A stretch of 39,707 bases of DNA from Candidatus Poseidoniales archaeon. GTDB taxonomy: Archaea > Thermoplasmatota > Poseidoniia > Poseidoniales > Poseidoniaceae. The stretch spans positions 1 to 39,707 of the forward strand of contig JAPOGE010000010.1 in the NCBI GenBank assembly GCA_028283345.1, read 5' to 3'. The position numbers were made by a program, and so were the translations under genes. Shown here in pieces: positions 7,393 to 15,879 of the stretch (its first letter is position 1; each line of letters begins with the position of its first letter). Below the pieces are notes generated by a model that saw only the letters and a program-made list of their open reading frames with translations, made no database searches and was not told the origin of the DNA.

Positions 7393-9171
7393 TCAGACAA
7401 TAATCTCCTCATACGGCACCGATAAGGTCTCGCCACCTTCGAGTTGTTCCTGAACCGCGGCTACGATGTGGTGTGGCTTGAACGGCTCGCCATCATACTT
7501 GCGGATGTGACCATCGACGGTGAAGCCGGTCTCACCGCGCAGGTAGCGGTGGAACAGACCGGAGTAGTTATTCTCGACGATGATGGTGCGTTTGCACGAT
7601 GACAGCAGTTGCACAGCCTCGTCAGCATGGAACGGTACCAGCCACTTGAAGTGCAGGTGATTGACGGAAACTCCCGCCTGCGCCAGTTGGCCGATGGCCT
7701 CCTGGATGACACCGGCGGTCGAGCCCCAGCCGACCAGCGTCACCTCAGCGTCGGCATCACCGACGATAGCCGGTGGGGGCAGGTCAGCCAATAGTCCGTC
7801 CATCTTGCGCTGTCGTTTCTCCAACATCGCCCGGCGCTTGTGCGGATGGGTGTATTCGTCGCTGATGAGCACGCCGTCGGGCATGTGCTCGTCGGTGGCG
7901 ACCACGTGCTCATAGCCGGGGATTCCCGGTAGGGCGCGCGGCGAGATGCCGCTGTCGGTGAATTTGTAACGTTCATAATTTCCCGCCTCATCTCCGACTT
8001 CGGTGATTAATTCGCCACGGTCGATGAGGGGGTGCATGTCGAGCAGTTCCGGGTCGATGGTAGAGGTCTCATCGGATATCAACAGGTCGGAGAGGATTAT
8101 CGCCGGCAACTGGTACTTGTCGGCGAGGTTGAAGACCTCGGGAATCGTCTGGAAGGCATCGAGAGGACTGCTCGGCGCGAGAATGAGTTTCGGGAAGTCG
8201 CCTTGACTGGCTCCGAGCACCTGCCATAGGTCGCCCTGCTCGGTCTTCGTCGGCACCCCGGTCGAGGGGCCGGCTCGTTGCACGTTGACGATGACGATGG
8301 GAATCTCCATCATCGCGGCGGCACCGACCCCTTCGGTCATCAATGCAAATCCGCCACCGGAGGTGGCACACATCGAGCGGCAACCGGCGTGCGCCGCTCC
8401 CACAGTCATGCAGATGACGCTGATCTCGTCCTCGACCTGTCGCACCATGATGCCCAGTTCACGCCCGTTTGCCGCCATCCAGTGGAGGATGCCGGTCGAA
8501 GGACTCATCGGATAGGCGCAGTAGAACTTGACCCCGGCACCGGCCGCGGCCATGGCAAAGGCTTGATTGCCGGCCCACACCGCCAGCGGGCGACCCGGTT
8601 TTGGTGCCTGTTGCGATGCAGGTTTGAAATTCGCTGCCGAGTGCTCGTAAGCCGCCCACGCGACTTTTACATTCATCGCCATCAGTTCTTCGCCTTTAGC
8701 TGAGAACTGGAAATTGAGTACGTCTTCTAGCGCCTTGAACTCGATTCCGAGCAGTTGGCAGGTGACCGCTATCGCCACCGTGTTCTGCATCAACTTGTTA
8801 GCGCCCTTGCCGACTATTTCGGTTACCGCCATCGGGCATAACCGGACTCCATCTGCCGCCTTTCCCGGTTCGATGGTGTCGCTGTTGAAGATGACCGAGG
8901 TATTAGGGCCCAGGTGCTCGAGGTGCCGGTCCATGGTATCTTGATTGAGGCATATCATCAGGTCGATGACGTCACCGTGGGTGCGGATCTCGTGGTCACT
9001 ACAGCGTATGGTCAGGAAGGAGTGACCGCCACGTATGATTGATTGGTAGGCGTTGTAGGCGTACATGTGGATGCCCAGGCGAGCAAAAAGACGGGCGAGG
9101 ATATTTCCCGGGGTGGCGATGCCCTGTCCGGCCGCTCCACCGATGGTGATGACATAATCGAATCCACTCAT
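7393..9171 (-). CDS. korA: 2-oxoacid:ferredoxin oxidoreductase, fused gamma-alpha subunit
   Basis: This is a 592-residue fusion. Residues about 1-185 are the gamma domain (ITIGGAAGQGIATPGNILA, then RGGHSFLTIR). Residues about 195-590 are the alpha subunit, with the 2-oxoacid/CoA signature at 220-226 reading YPMSPST where many relatives have YPITPSS. AHAGCRSMCATSGGGFALM and RAGPSTGVPTKTEQGDL are also typical of the alpha subunit. The two-subunit form with gamma fused to alpha and no delta ferredoxin subunit is the arrangement known from aerobic archaea such as Sulfolobus and haloarchaea. It passes electrons to free ferredoxin. GGTGAGAGGGA just before ATG 9171 is a good ribosome site. It is the first gene of a two-gene operon with korB. 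Confidence 0.94.
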   Translation of the reverse strand: MSGFDYVITIGGAAGQGIATPGNILARLFARLGIHMYAYNAYQSIIRGGHSFLTIRCSDHEIRTHGDVIDLMICLNQDTMDRHLEHLGPNTSVIFNSDTIEPGKAADGVRLCPMAVTEIVGKGANKLMQNTVAIAVTCQLLGIEFKALEDVLNFQFSAKGEELMAMNVKVAWAAYEHSAANFKPASQQAPKPGRPLAVWAGNQAFAMAAAGAGVKFYCAYPMSPSTGILHWMAANGRELGIMVRQVEDEISVICMTVGAAHAGCRSMCATSGGGFALMTEGVGAAAMMEIPIVIVNVQRAGPSTGVPTKTEQGDLWQVLGASQGDFPKLILAPSSPLDAFQTIPEVFNLADKYQLPAIILSDLLISDETSTIDPELLDMHPLIDRGELITEVGDEAGNYERYKFTDSGISPRALPGIPGYEHVVATDEHMPDGVLISDEYTHPHKRRAMLEKRQRKMDGLLADLPPPAIVGDADAEVTLVGWGSTAGVIQEAIGQLAQAGVSVNHLHFKWLVPFHADEAVQLLSSCKRTIIVENNYSGLFHRYLRGETGFTVDGHIRKYDGEPFKPHHIVAAVQEQLEGGETLSVPYEEIIV

Positions 9172-9505
9172 TCCCTCTCACCAATCCATGCTCATACGAA
9201 TTATTCAGACCGCAAAGCACCACGGTCGCATCAAAGGCCCGTGGTTTAGCCATTATATCGATTCCCCTTTCACAGGCTCTCCGCTGACCGCGGCACAACG
9301 TGATTAATCGTTACCCTATCGTCGTGATTTCCAGATACTTCAGCTATGACCATACGATAACCGATCTCTACGGGTAGCGGGCCACCATGCGGTTGAGACA
9401 CCAGCTGATCAGCGGTTCACGGGCTCACATTTTCTCTTTATTGAAGGGGGACTGATGAATTATGTAGGCATAAGTAATAAGAACGGTCGCCGAAGAGTTT
9501 ACACC
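9172..9505. promoter_or_regulatory. Intergenic region with divergent promoters
   Basis: These 334 bases between korA (minus) and the Hc1-like gene (plus) contain no convincing gene. On the minus strand GATATAAT around 9252-9260 is TATA-like and would give a korA leader of roughly 50-60 bases. On the plus strand AAGTAATAAG around 9473-9482 lies about 25-30 bases upstream of ATG 9506 and could drive a leaderless message. No RNA gene was recognised. Confidence 0.35.
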
Positions 9506-9688
9506 ATGTCAGTGCAAGATATGATGCAGGGTATGATAGACGAGTTGACCGATTCACTAGCCGACGCAGCAAAACACGACCGTGGAAACAGAGCCGCAGG
9601 CACCCGTATACGCAAGACCATGCAGAACATGAAGAGCGGTGCCCAGGCAATCCGCATTCAGGTGCAGGACGATAAGAACAGCCGCTGA
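9506..9688 (+). CDS. Small basic protein resembling histone H1-like Hc1
   Basis: This 60-residue protein has a pattern like the chlamydial/planctomycete Hc1 family. A helix (MMQGMIDELTDSLADAAKH) leads into DRGNRAAGTRIRKTMQNMK, where Hc1 proteins carry an RGNKAAAQRVR-type segment followed by another helix and basic residues. The N-terminal half is acidic and amphipathic; the C-terminal half is basic. A chromatin-binding or nucleic-acid-binding role is an inference from this similarity, not a demonstrated one. An in-frame ATG at 9455 would add 17 residues, but ATG 9506 fits the family start and the TATA-like sequence upstream. The stop lies in a perfect hairpin shared with the convergent membrane protein gene. 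Confidence 0.6.
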   Translation: MSVQDMMQGMIDELTDSLADAAKHDRGNRAAGTRIRKTMQNMKSGAQAIRIQVQDDKNSR

Positions 9689-9701
9689 AATCGAATTTCA
9701 G
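9685..9701. terminator. Perfect 7-bp hairpin at convergent 3' ends
   Basis: CTGAAAT-CGA-ATTTCAG is a perfect inverted repeat. It spans the stop codon of the Hc1-like gene and that of the convergent membrane protein gene, whose ends are about 10 bases apart. It is symmetrical and could terminate either transcript. It is not of the GCGAAGGCC type found at other 3' ends in this window. Confidence 0.45.
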
Positions 9702-11266
9702 AATGTGATGATCTCACTGTTGGTGGTGTAAACCCTCCAAGTCCCGCCACCGTTGAGAAAATCGGCCTCACCCTGCGCCGCCAGACCCCATCCCTCGGGC
9801 GCTTCACCAGCTCCGGGAGCGATTACCAGCCATTCGACATCGTCCAGACTTCCCCGGTTATCGATTACGGTACCATTTACCAGTTCGTCGCGCCAATCGG
9901 TGCTGTCGGCGCGCCAATGGCCGGTGTTGTTATTGTTACCAAAGGGGTCGATATCGTAGTGGAAGGTGTACAGCCAGTGCATTCCCAACGTCGGTTCGGC
10001 TACGAAAAGGAAGTCCTCACCGTCCTCCATGTTCCTCGCCATCACCTCACCAGCCTCATCGCTCCACATCGTCTGGCCATGTAGCGCGGCCAGCCCGCTC
10101 AATGGCAGCACCAGGGCGAGGCCGATCATCAGGGCGCGGTATCTGGTGCCGGGGTTCTCCAGACACGGAACCTTCAGGCCCAGGTCGTTCATCCGCTTGA
10201 GCAGGATGAAGGTCGGAATCAATAGCAATGAGATATAGCGGCCATTATTGCCCATCGTCCAAGTCACCGACGGCCACTCAGCTCCCCAAAGTAATGATTC
10301 GTAGGTCCACAGGGCGGCGACATATACGGTAATCGCCGCAGCAAAGGCGGCGATCAGTCCGACAAGACTGGCAACCTCGAGGTCGGATACCGCGCCCAGA
10401 CCTTTGATGGCCGCGCCGATGAAGGGCCATAATACCATGCCGAATAACGCGTATATCACGAGCACATCGAAAACCGAGATCAACAGTGCCGAAGTGAATC
10501 TTGCCGGGGCATCGCCGATCACGCTCAAAGTAGCGCCGAGTCCGAACAATCCGAGCCCCAGCATCAGCGCCGCTACGCCCAGACCGGCAACCACCGCCAC
10601 ACCGGCAGGACGGCTGGCCCAGGCCGCAAATGAAGGACTGCGACGAGCGCCCTCGAACCAAACTAAAGCCACGAGCCCGAAAGGCAGCCCCCACCACATG
10701 CTCATACCCTTCGCCGCGACGATGGCCGCCATCGGGACGGCGATTGACAGCGCCCGTAATCGCGCCCGATTCACATCTTCTGTGCGGCAGGCATGAGCGA
10801 TCAGAATCACCACGGCATAGAGCATGGCGGCGATGAAGACCTCGGGATAGCCGCGCCCGGTCGAGAAGATGAAAGTCGGATAGAGCGCGACCATGGCGGC
10901 CAATTCGAGATGTTCCTGCTTGTACAATAAGCCGATGAAGCCCAAGGTGATGGCAAATGACAGCAGGCGAACATCGGTTGGCGAATCACCGATGAAGTCG
11001 AACCACCCATCCTCTTTCACCGGTGCATATGCGGGGTCGCTGGATAGTGGGTCGATAGGCCGGGTATGGCCCCAGTCGAGTGCGGCCTCACCCTGACCTG
11101 CTTCGACGGTTGCATAGGTCAGGTGAATATGGGTATCCAGTCCCAGGTCGCTGGTGAAGATGACCAATGCGTTCAGACATACCCCGAAGATGAGGAGGAG
11201 TTTCCACCGCCGTTGCCTTGAGTACTCCTGTTGCGAGAGAGCCGGAGTAAATTCATCATCTTCCAT
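9698..11266 (-). CDS. Polytopic membrane protein, possibly GT-C-like
   Basis: This 522-residue protein starts with a short charged N-terminus and a first membrane helix (LLLIFGVCLNALVIFTS), followed by an extracytoplasmic loop with DLGLDTHIHLTYATVEAGQGEAALDWG. About ten further hydrophobic helices follow, then a soluble C-terminal domain of about 120 residues (from roughly LHGQTMWSDEAGEVM to the end). One acidic/His loop after the first helix plus many helices plus a soluble tail is the general outline of GT-C glycosyltransferases (dolichyl-phosphate-mannose or oligosaccharyl transferases). The typical short DD/DE motif is not clearly present, so this is only a suggestion. The start is ATG 11266; a TTG one codon upstream is possible. 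It is divergent from the hydrolase gene across about 55 bases. Confidence 0.72.
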   Translation of the reverse strand: MEDDEFTPALSQQEYSRQRRWKLLLIFGVCLNALVIFTSDLGLDTHIHLTYATVEAGQGEAALDWGHTRPIDPLSSDPAYAPVKEDGWFDFIGDSPTDVRLLSFAITLGFIGLLYKQEHLELAAMVALYPTFIFSTGRGYPEVFIAAMLYAVVILIAHACRTEDVNRARLRALSIAVPMAAIVAAKGMSMWWGLPFGLVALVWFEGARRSPSFAAWASRPAGVAVVAGLGVAALMLGLGLFGLGATLSVIGDAPARFTSALLISVFDVLVIYALFGMVLWPFIGAAIKGLGAVSDLEVASLVGLIAAFAAAITVYVAALWTYESLLWGAEWPSVTWTMGNNGRYISLLLIPTFILLKRMNDLGLKVPCLENPGTRYRALMIGLALVLPLSGLAALHGQTMWSDEAGEVMARNMEDGEDFLFVAEPTLGMHWLYTFHYDIDPFGNNNNTGHWRADSTDWRDELVNGTVIDNRGSLDDVEWLVIAPGAGEAPEGWGLAAQGEADFLNGGGTWRVYTTNSEIITF

Positions 11267-11289
11267 CAAGCCCCCGTGGTGGCCTTCGC

Positions 11290-11297
11290 TTTATATT
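11290..11297 (+). promoter_or_regulatory. TATA box for the membrane hydrolase gene
   Basis: TTTATATT is close to the archaeal box A consensus TTTAWATA. Its centre lies about 27 bases upstream of GTG 11321, the spacing expected for a transcript starting at or next to the start codon. This supports GTG 11321 over the earlier in-frame starts near 11231, which would place the promoter inside the gene. Confidence 0.6.
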
Positions 11298-11320
11298 GTA
11301 GTTATTTTCACCGGAGAATT

Positions 11321-13030
11321 GTGGATGAGCCTCACCCTTCGCCTCCCCGGTCTTCACCCGAGTCGACCTCCCAGCCACCGCAATGGGCCCTGCCGGTGGT
11401 ATTCATCGGAGGGTTGATGTCTCTATTCATCCAGCCGTTTTATCTGTTATCTCAAGGGAAGAATTCTGCCGATGCGTTTTGGTTGCATGCTTTGCGCAGT
11501 CTCGACTGGACTTTCATCCTGCGTCAATCTCCGTTCTTGATGTTTATCATTGGTCTTGCCCTGATATACTCCGGCTACCGCCTGCGCTCTGCATTCAGTG
11601 ACCGTGATTGGTGGCCTTGGCTGCGGGTCGGGGGTGTATTATTGCTCGGGGTTTCGTTTTCACTGGTGGTGATACATGAGTTGTTGGATATCGCATATTT
11701 CCGTGGTGCCTTCATCTTGGCCGTCGCCGCTTACGCATTGGTCATTCTCGCCCTGTTGGCGTTGTTATTCGTGTGGCCGTTGCCGATTTTCACCCGCGAC
11801 GGTGAGCCTATCGGGCGTTGGGATAGTGCCGGAAAAACCCTTCATCTGGTGGTGATATTGTTCTGTGTCTGGTTGTTGATACCGGCTATTCCAGCGATGC
11901 TGGGTGTCGCCGCAGCGCCACCTTCTGCTCCCGCTGAGGGCTATGGTTCATCTCCAGGTCCCTATTCGGTGACCACCCAGGCCTATGCCTATCCGATGCC
12001 GACCGAGGTGGCGGCGATCATCGGCGATGTCGAGGATGATATCGAATTCTCAATCTATCTCACACTGCCGCAGATTCCTACGGATGAGCGAAGGGAGTCG
12101 ATGCCATTAGCGATAATGCTGCACGGTTTCGGCAACCCTTACTGGGAGACCTACATCGACTGGGCGACCCATCTTTCAGCCAAGGGGATGGCGGTAGCCT
12201 TCATCCAGTATCCCTCGGATGTACACCCGATAGGAGTTGATACCTTCGACCTGATAGAAGCGCAAGGGAGGTCGAACCATCCTCAACATATCCCGCGTAG
12301 TGCGGCGATAGCCGCGGCCATCGAGCATCTGAATGAGACTGCCCTGGTCGGAAACCGAAGTGCTTGGATAAACTCGGTAATCGGAAACACCTCCATCGAC
12401 CCTTCACATCTGTGGGTCGGCGGCCACAGTCTAGGGGCTGGCTTGACCTTCCGTTCCTTGGATGAATCTCTGGCACGGGGTTGGGGAGATGGATCTCTAT
12501 TCATCGCCTTGGAAGCACCATATGCCCATTCGGTAGATGCTGAACTGCGCGGTGATATGAGCCAACTGCCAGCAAATACCCTGGTCCATATCGCTATTTC
12601 CGAAGATGATACCAGCGTCAGTCCATGCTACGGGGTATGGCATCAACAGAGGATAATCTCACGCGATGGGGTTGGGGATTTGGGCGATGGGCAGGTGATT
12701 CTGATGACTATACCAAGTGACCGCCATGGCTTTCCGCCGATGGTCGCCTCGCATTACCTGCAGGCCTCGCAGGTACACGAGGTCTTGGCCGATTGGGGAT
12801 TTTATCGCCGTGCTGATGCTCAGGCAGACTACATGGTCAGTCATAGCGACGGCTATGCCTCGACCGATATCTCGGCCGATGCCTACCTCTTCAATGAGAC
12901 CTGGTTGGCAAATATGGGCGAGTGGTCAGATGGTGTGGCGGTCAAGCAAATCAAGATCTACCATGATGCGATGGCAACAGGAACCGAAGAGTATCAGGGA
13001 TGCGCCAGCGAAATCAAAGCTTGGAGTTAA
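11321..13030 (+). CDS. Membrane-anchored alpha/beta hydrolase
   Basis: This 569-residue protein has two halves. Residues about 20-215 hold five hydrophobic helices (starting at WALPVVFIGGLMSLFIQPFY and ending at LLIPAIPAMLGVAAA). The C-terminal half, from about 250, is an alpha/beta hydrolase. LHGFGNPY forms the oxyanion region, GGHSLGAG carries nucleophile Ser370, Asp429/430 in SEDDTSVSP is the probable acid, and His469 in SDRHGFPP is the catalytic histidine. The catalytic domain would face outside if the helix count is right. The substrate is unknown: a lipid, peptide or glycan ester are all possible. GTG 11321 is chosen from the upstream TATA box and a nearby GGAG. The gene ends at a hairpin shared with the convergent fen gene. 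Confidence 0.82.
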   Translation: MDEPHPSPPRSSPESTSQPPQWALPVVFIGGLMSLFIQPFYLLSQGKNSADAFWLHALRSLDWTFILRQSPFLMFIIGLALIYSGYRLRSAFSDRDWWPWLRVGGVLLLGVSFSLVVIHELLDIAYFRGAFILAVAAYALVILALLALLFVWPLPIFTRDGEPIGRWDSAGKTLHLVVILFCVWLLIPAIPAMLGVAAAPPSAPAEGYGSSPGPYSVTTQAYAYPMPTEVAAIIGDVEDDIEFSIYLTLPQIPTDERRESMPLAIMLHGFGNPYWETYIDWATHLSAKGMAVAFIQYPSDVHPIGVDTFDLIEAQGRSNHPQHIPRSAAIAAAIEHLNETALVGNRSAWINSVIGNTSIDPSHLWVGGHSLGAGLTFRSLDESLARGWGDGSLFIALEAPYAHSVDAELRGDMSQLPANTLVHIAISEDDTSVSPCYGVWHQQRIISRDGVGDLGDGQVILMTIPSDRHGFPPMVASHYLQASQVHEVLADWGFYRRADAQADYMVSHSDGYASTDISADAYLFNETWLANMGEWSDGVAVKQIKIYHDAMATGTEEYQGCASEIKAWS

Positions 13031-13078
13031 ACTAGCGAAGCCCTTGCCTGAAGCTAATCTCAGCGGCCTTCGCTAGTA
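13031..13078. terminator. GCGAAG-type hairpin repeat, copy 1
   Basis: ACTAGCGAAG (13031-13040) pairs with CTTCGCTAGT (13069-13078), a 10-bp stem around a 28-base centre containing GCCTGAAGCTAATCTCAG. It begins immediately after the hydrolase stop, and its right arm contains the TAG stop of the convergent fen gene (CTA at 13073-13075). The position fits a bidirectional terminator. The arms and parts of the centre recur at 19929, 21972 and 38229. Confidence 0.65.
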
Positions 13079-14092
13079 ATCGAACAGGCTGGCTTGGCCC
13101 GTCTTTCTCATCTGTGAAGTATTGTTTAATTTAGCGAGGTTGCGCTCAATCCTCCGCTCACTGAAATCACGTTCTGTCAGCCATGCCTTCAGCGCATCGG
13201 TATCGATTGGCTTCAGTTCAAGGTCATGCCCGGTGGTGGCGGGATGGTTGAGAAAAAGTTCCCGAATCTCGTCGAGGTTTTCTGGTACTGCAATCTCCTT
13301 GAACTCACAGACCTTCTCGATAGTGAGGTGCCGGCGAATCAATTTCAATCCGGTCTTGGGTCCGATGCCGCGGATTCCCGGGTGGAAGTCGGTGCCGATC
13401 ATGATGGCGAGGTCGACCAACTGTTCACGACTCAACTGGTTTTTATCGAGCACGTCGGCAAGGATTATCTTTTCCGCCCGGATAACCCGCCCCATACGCT
13501 TACTGCCTACCGACATCAGATTGCGCACCAATACCGGACTTCCATACAGTAGAGCATCCCAATCCTGGGTCGCGACCACGTCGATAAGCCCATTCGCAGC
13601 CATCACCGCCGCCTGCCCTTCACCTTCGGCCGCGGCGCGGAATGCCGGAACCCCGAGCAGGCGCAGCATCTCGATGCTCTCCTCGACCATCTCGGGGGTA
13701 TATCGCACTGCCCGTTGACCCCATTTCTGCGCTTCGGGATAATCACCTTCAGCAAGTGCCTGGTCCCACTTCTCCTGCGCATCACGGCGTGATTGCGAGC
13801 GTTTGGCAATAGTCTCTGCCTTCAGTTCAGGGTGCTTGCCATCAAAGATGAAAACCGGAATCACCCCAGCGGCGAGCAGGGTGGTGGCGCGGTCGAAAAA
13901 TCCCATCAGGTGTGAGACCGTACGACCTTTGCCATCTTTGAGAGGCCCCCCGTCCCCGGTCGCGCCGCGGGCCCTGATCGAGGTGAGGAATTGGAAGGCG
14001 ACCAGAAAGGAATCGATGCCGACCCGTTTTCCGGCCAAATCAGCGATGTCGATGACCTCGCTCTCAGCTAAATCACGCAGGTTACAACCCAT
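13073..14092 (-). CDS. fen: Flap endonuclease 1 with PIP box
   Basis: This 339-residue structure-specific nuclease removes 5' flaps during Okazaki fragment maturation and long-patch repair. All metal-binding acids of the family are visible: Asp27 (VGIDSFL), Asp84 (FIFDGKHP), Glu156 and Glu158 (AEGEGQA), Asp177 and Asp179 (TQDWDA) and Asp235 (IGTDFHPG). The helix-hairpin-helix region is GIRGIGPKTGLKLI. The last eight residues, GQASLFDY, form a PCNA-interacting box, as expected for archaeal FEN-1. The N-terminus reads MGCNLRDL where most relatives have MGV(D/N)L. GGTGAGGGAGC just before ATG 14092 is a good ribosome site. The gene upstream on the same strand encodes a secreted membrane protein and is not obviously related. 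Confidence 0.97.
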   Translation of the reverse strand: MGCNLRDLAESEVIDIADLAGKRVGIDSFLVAFQFLTSIRARGATGDGGPLKDGKGRTVSHLMGFFDRATTLLAAGVIPVFIFDGKHPELKAETIAKRSQSRRDAQEKWDQALAEGDYPEAQKWGQRAVRYTPEMVEESIEMLRLLGVPAFRAAAEGEGQAAVMAANGLIDVVATQDWDALLYGSPVLVRNLMSVGSKRMGRVIRAEKIILADVLDKNQLSREQLVDLAIMIGTDFHPGIRGIGPKTGLKLIRRHLTIEKVCEFKEIAVPENLDEIRELFLNHPATTGHDLELKPIDTDALKAWLTERDFSERRIERNLAKLNNTSQMRKTGQASLFDY

Positions 14093-14116
14093 GCTCCCTC
14101 ACCATTTCATGCAAGG

Positions 14117-15769
14117 TCAGTCGAATTCATCGTCGTCAAACTCATCCTCATCGAAGTCCTCGTCGTCGAATTCATCCTCATCGAATTCCTCTTCAACATA
14201 ATTCTCGGCCAACCACGCATCGCGCGCCTCTTTCCACTTCCAGCCACCAAAGGCGAAGGCGGCGATGGCCAGAGGAGCACATATCATCAGCGGATATCCA
14301 CCCCAAGTTGGTTTTACATTCACCACTTCAACCGCACTGGCGGGAATGATGTATCGTGGGCTACCATCGCCAGCCATTATTCCCTTCCTTGAGCCGTCGG
14401 CCAGATTATCTTCGTCAACATAACTAGCCCATTGCGGGACGACCTCTGCACAGCCTGCACATCTCTCAACGAAGGTGGCATTGATGATAATCGCATGCCC
14501 TTCCTGTAGATTAACGCTTGAATCAATCAGCGAGAAATACAGGTGCAGTCTCTCACTACCTCGCTGAGTGGCGGTAGTGTTGTCGGCCAGAACCTCGGCA
14601 TAGTCCTCAAAGCCGAGTCCTATCACTTGTGTGGAAGTGGGGGTGGACTGGCCACCTTTACCCACGACACCATCTATGTTGGTGGTGTAAACCCGGTCGT
14701 AGGTGACGTAAAGTTTCATCGAGGTGCCTGGGGTTATCCCGGCGAGAAATTCTCCCGGGGTGGCGTCTAGAGATGCCAGCATATCAGGAGTGGTATAATC
14801 GGCGGCGCCGACAGAACCCAGATCCATATCAGCCGGGCCTTCCATATTGGTCATTATCGGCACCACCGAGAGGGAGACTAACATGCCAATCGATAGGAAG
14901 GCGATTCCAATCGGCTTGAAGATGCTCAGGTTGGGGATGAACATACCTGCCGGGATTATCCAACCTAGAGAAATAATACCCCAGACGATGGGGGAGACGG
15001 TTCCGGCCCGCGGCACCGGTCGTTCGGAGAATTGGTTAGAAGAATTGGCGTAGGGGCTGGAATATTCTCCTGGTATTCCTCCTTGGCTGGGGGGAATTAT
15101 CACTTCTTCAGGAGGCAATACCGGTACGCTCATCTCAAAAGAGTCTCGTCCGAGATAGAGGGTGTATCCATCTCCAGCTCCGCCGGGCTTGGTAAATTCA
15201 ACTTTCAATGAAATTGCCTCACCGATTTCCAATTCCTTCAGACTTGAGTCGAGTGAGAATTCGTATACATCATCGTCATTCTGATTCTGCTGATTCAAGG
15301 TTACTGCCACGTATTGCTTGTCACCAACCGACATGGTTATTCGGACTTGCTGATTGGCGGTGCCGGTCTGGCTGAATATACTCAAATCGATAATACCAGT
15401 CATCGGCAGTTCTGAATTAATCAATAATTTCTCGGTGACTGGAGCGCTTCCCACAAACAGGAAAACTCTGTTGCCACCACCGTTATTTGCTGCTCCGGGA
15501 AAATTCGATTCGCTGAAACTACTATCCGTATCAGGATCAGTTGAACCGGCATGGTTCCACGCATCCCAGGTATCTGGGGTTCCAGTATTCTCTTCGCCGT
15601 AAAAGTATAATGTCTGCAAATCAAATGATATTGGGGTGCCGCGCGGTTCTTCCTCTTGCATTGCCACCGCAGAGACACTTGCGGTCGATACGGAAAGGGC
15701 AAATAACGCCACAATGAGGCCTGAAAGCACCAATCGGTGCCGCCTACGATTGTCCTGCACTATCGCCAC
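14117..15769 (-). CDS. Secreted/membrane protein with acidic repeat tail
   Basis: The 550 residues begin with a signal-like segment (LVLSGLIVALFALSVSTASVSAVA, about residues 13-36). An extracellular beta-rich domain follows (roughly 45-215), then a Pro/Ser linker, a hydrophobic pair (VSPIVWGIISLGWIIPAGMF and IAFLSIGMLVSLSVVPI, about 260-310) and a second extracellular domain with a CAGC pair. A last membrane helix (GGYPLMICAPLAIAAFAFGGW) leads to a cytoplasmic tail of FDEDEFDD-type repeats, encoded by a GAC/GAA/TTC-rich near-repeat at 14117-14195. The function is unknown. The start is GTG 15769 or GTG 15760, the latter with AGGTG at better spacing. It is divergent from the tRNA methyltransferase gene. 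Confidence 0.75.
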   Translation of the reverse strand: MAIVQDNRRRHRLVLSGLIVALFALSVSTASVSAVAMQEEEPRGTPISFDLQTLYFYGEENTGTPDTWDAWNHAGSTDPDTDSSFSESNFPGAANNGGGNRVFLFVGSAPVTEKLLINSELPMTGIIDLSIFSQTGTANQQVRITMSVGDKQYVAVTLNQQNQNDDDVYEFSLDSSLKELEIGEAISLKVEFTKPGGAGDGYTLYLGRDSFEMSVPVLPPEEVIIPPSQGGIPGEYSSPYANSSNQFSERPVPRAGTVSPIVWGIISLGWIIPAGMFIPNLSIFKPIGIAFLSIGMLVSLSVVPIMTNMEGPADMDLGSVGAADYTTPDMLASLDATPGEFLAGITPGTSMKLYVTYDRVYTTNIDGVVGKGGQSTPTSTQVIGLGFEDYAEVLADNTTATQRGSERLHLYFSLIDSSVNLQEGHAIIINATFVERCAGCAEVVPQWASYVDEDNLADGSRKGIMAGDGSPRYIIPASAVEVVNVKPTWGGYPLMICAPLAIAAFAFGGWKWKEARDAWLAENYVEEEFDEDEFDDEDFDEDEFDDDEFD

Positions 15770-15879
15770 CTAATACCGCCGAGACATCGCCCCATATTGA
15801 GGCTTTCACCCGCGGCCACCTCGGCCCGTAGGGCCGCGCAACCGTCTTGAGGATGAATCACGCCGCCGGTAATGGTCAC

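Noticed and set aside
8999-9298. 99-residue minus-strand frame ahead of korA
   Set aside because: Most of it lies out of frame inside korA; the peptide is His/Arg-rich and not protein-like.
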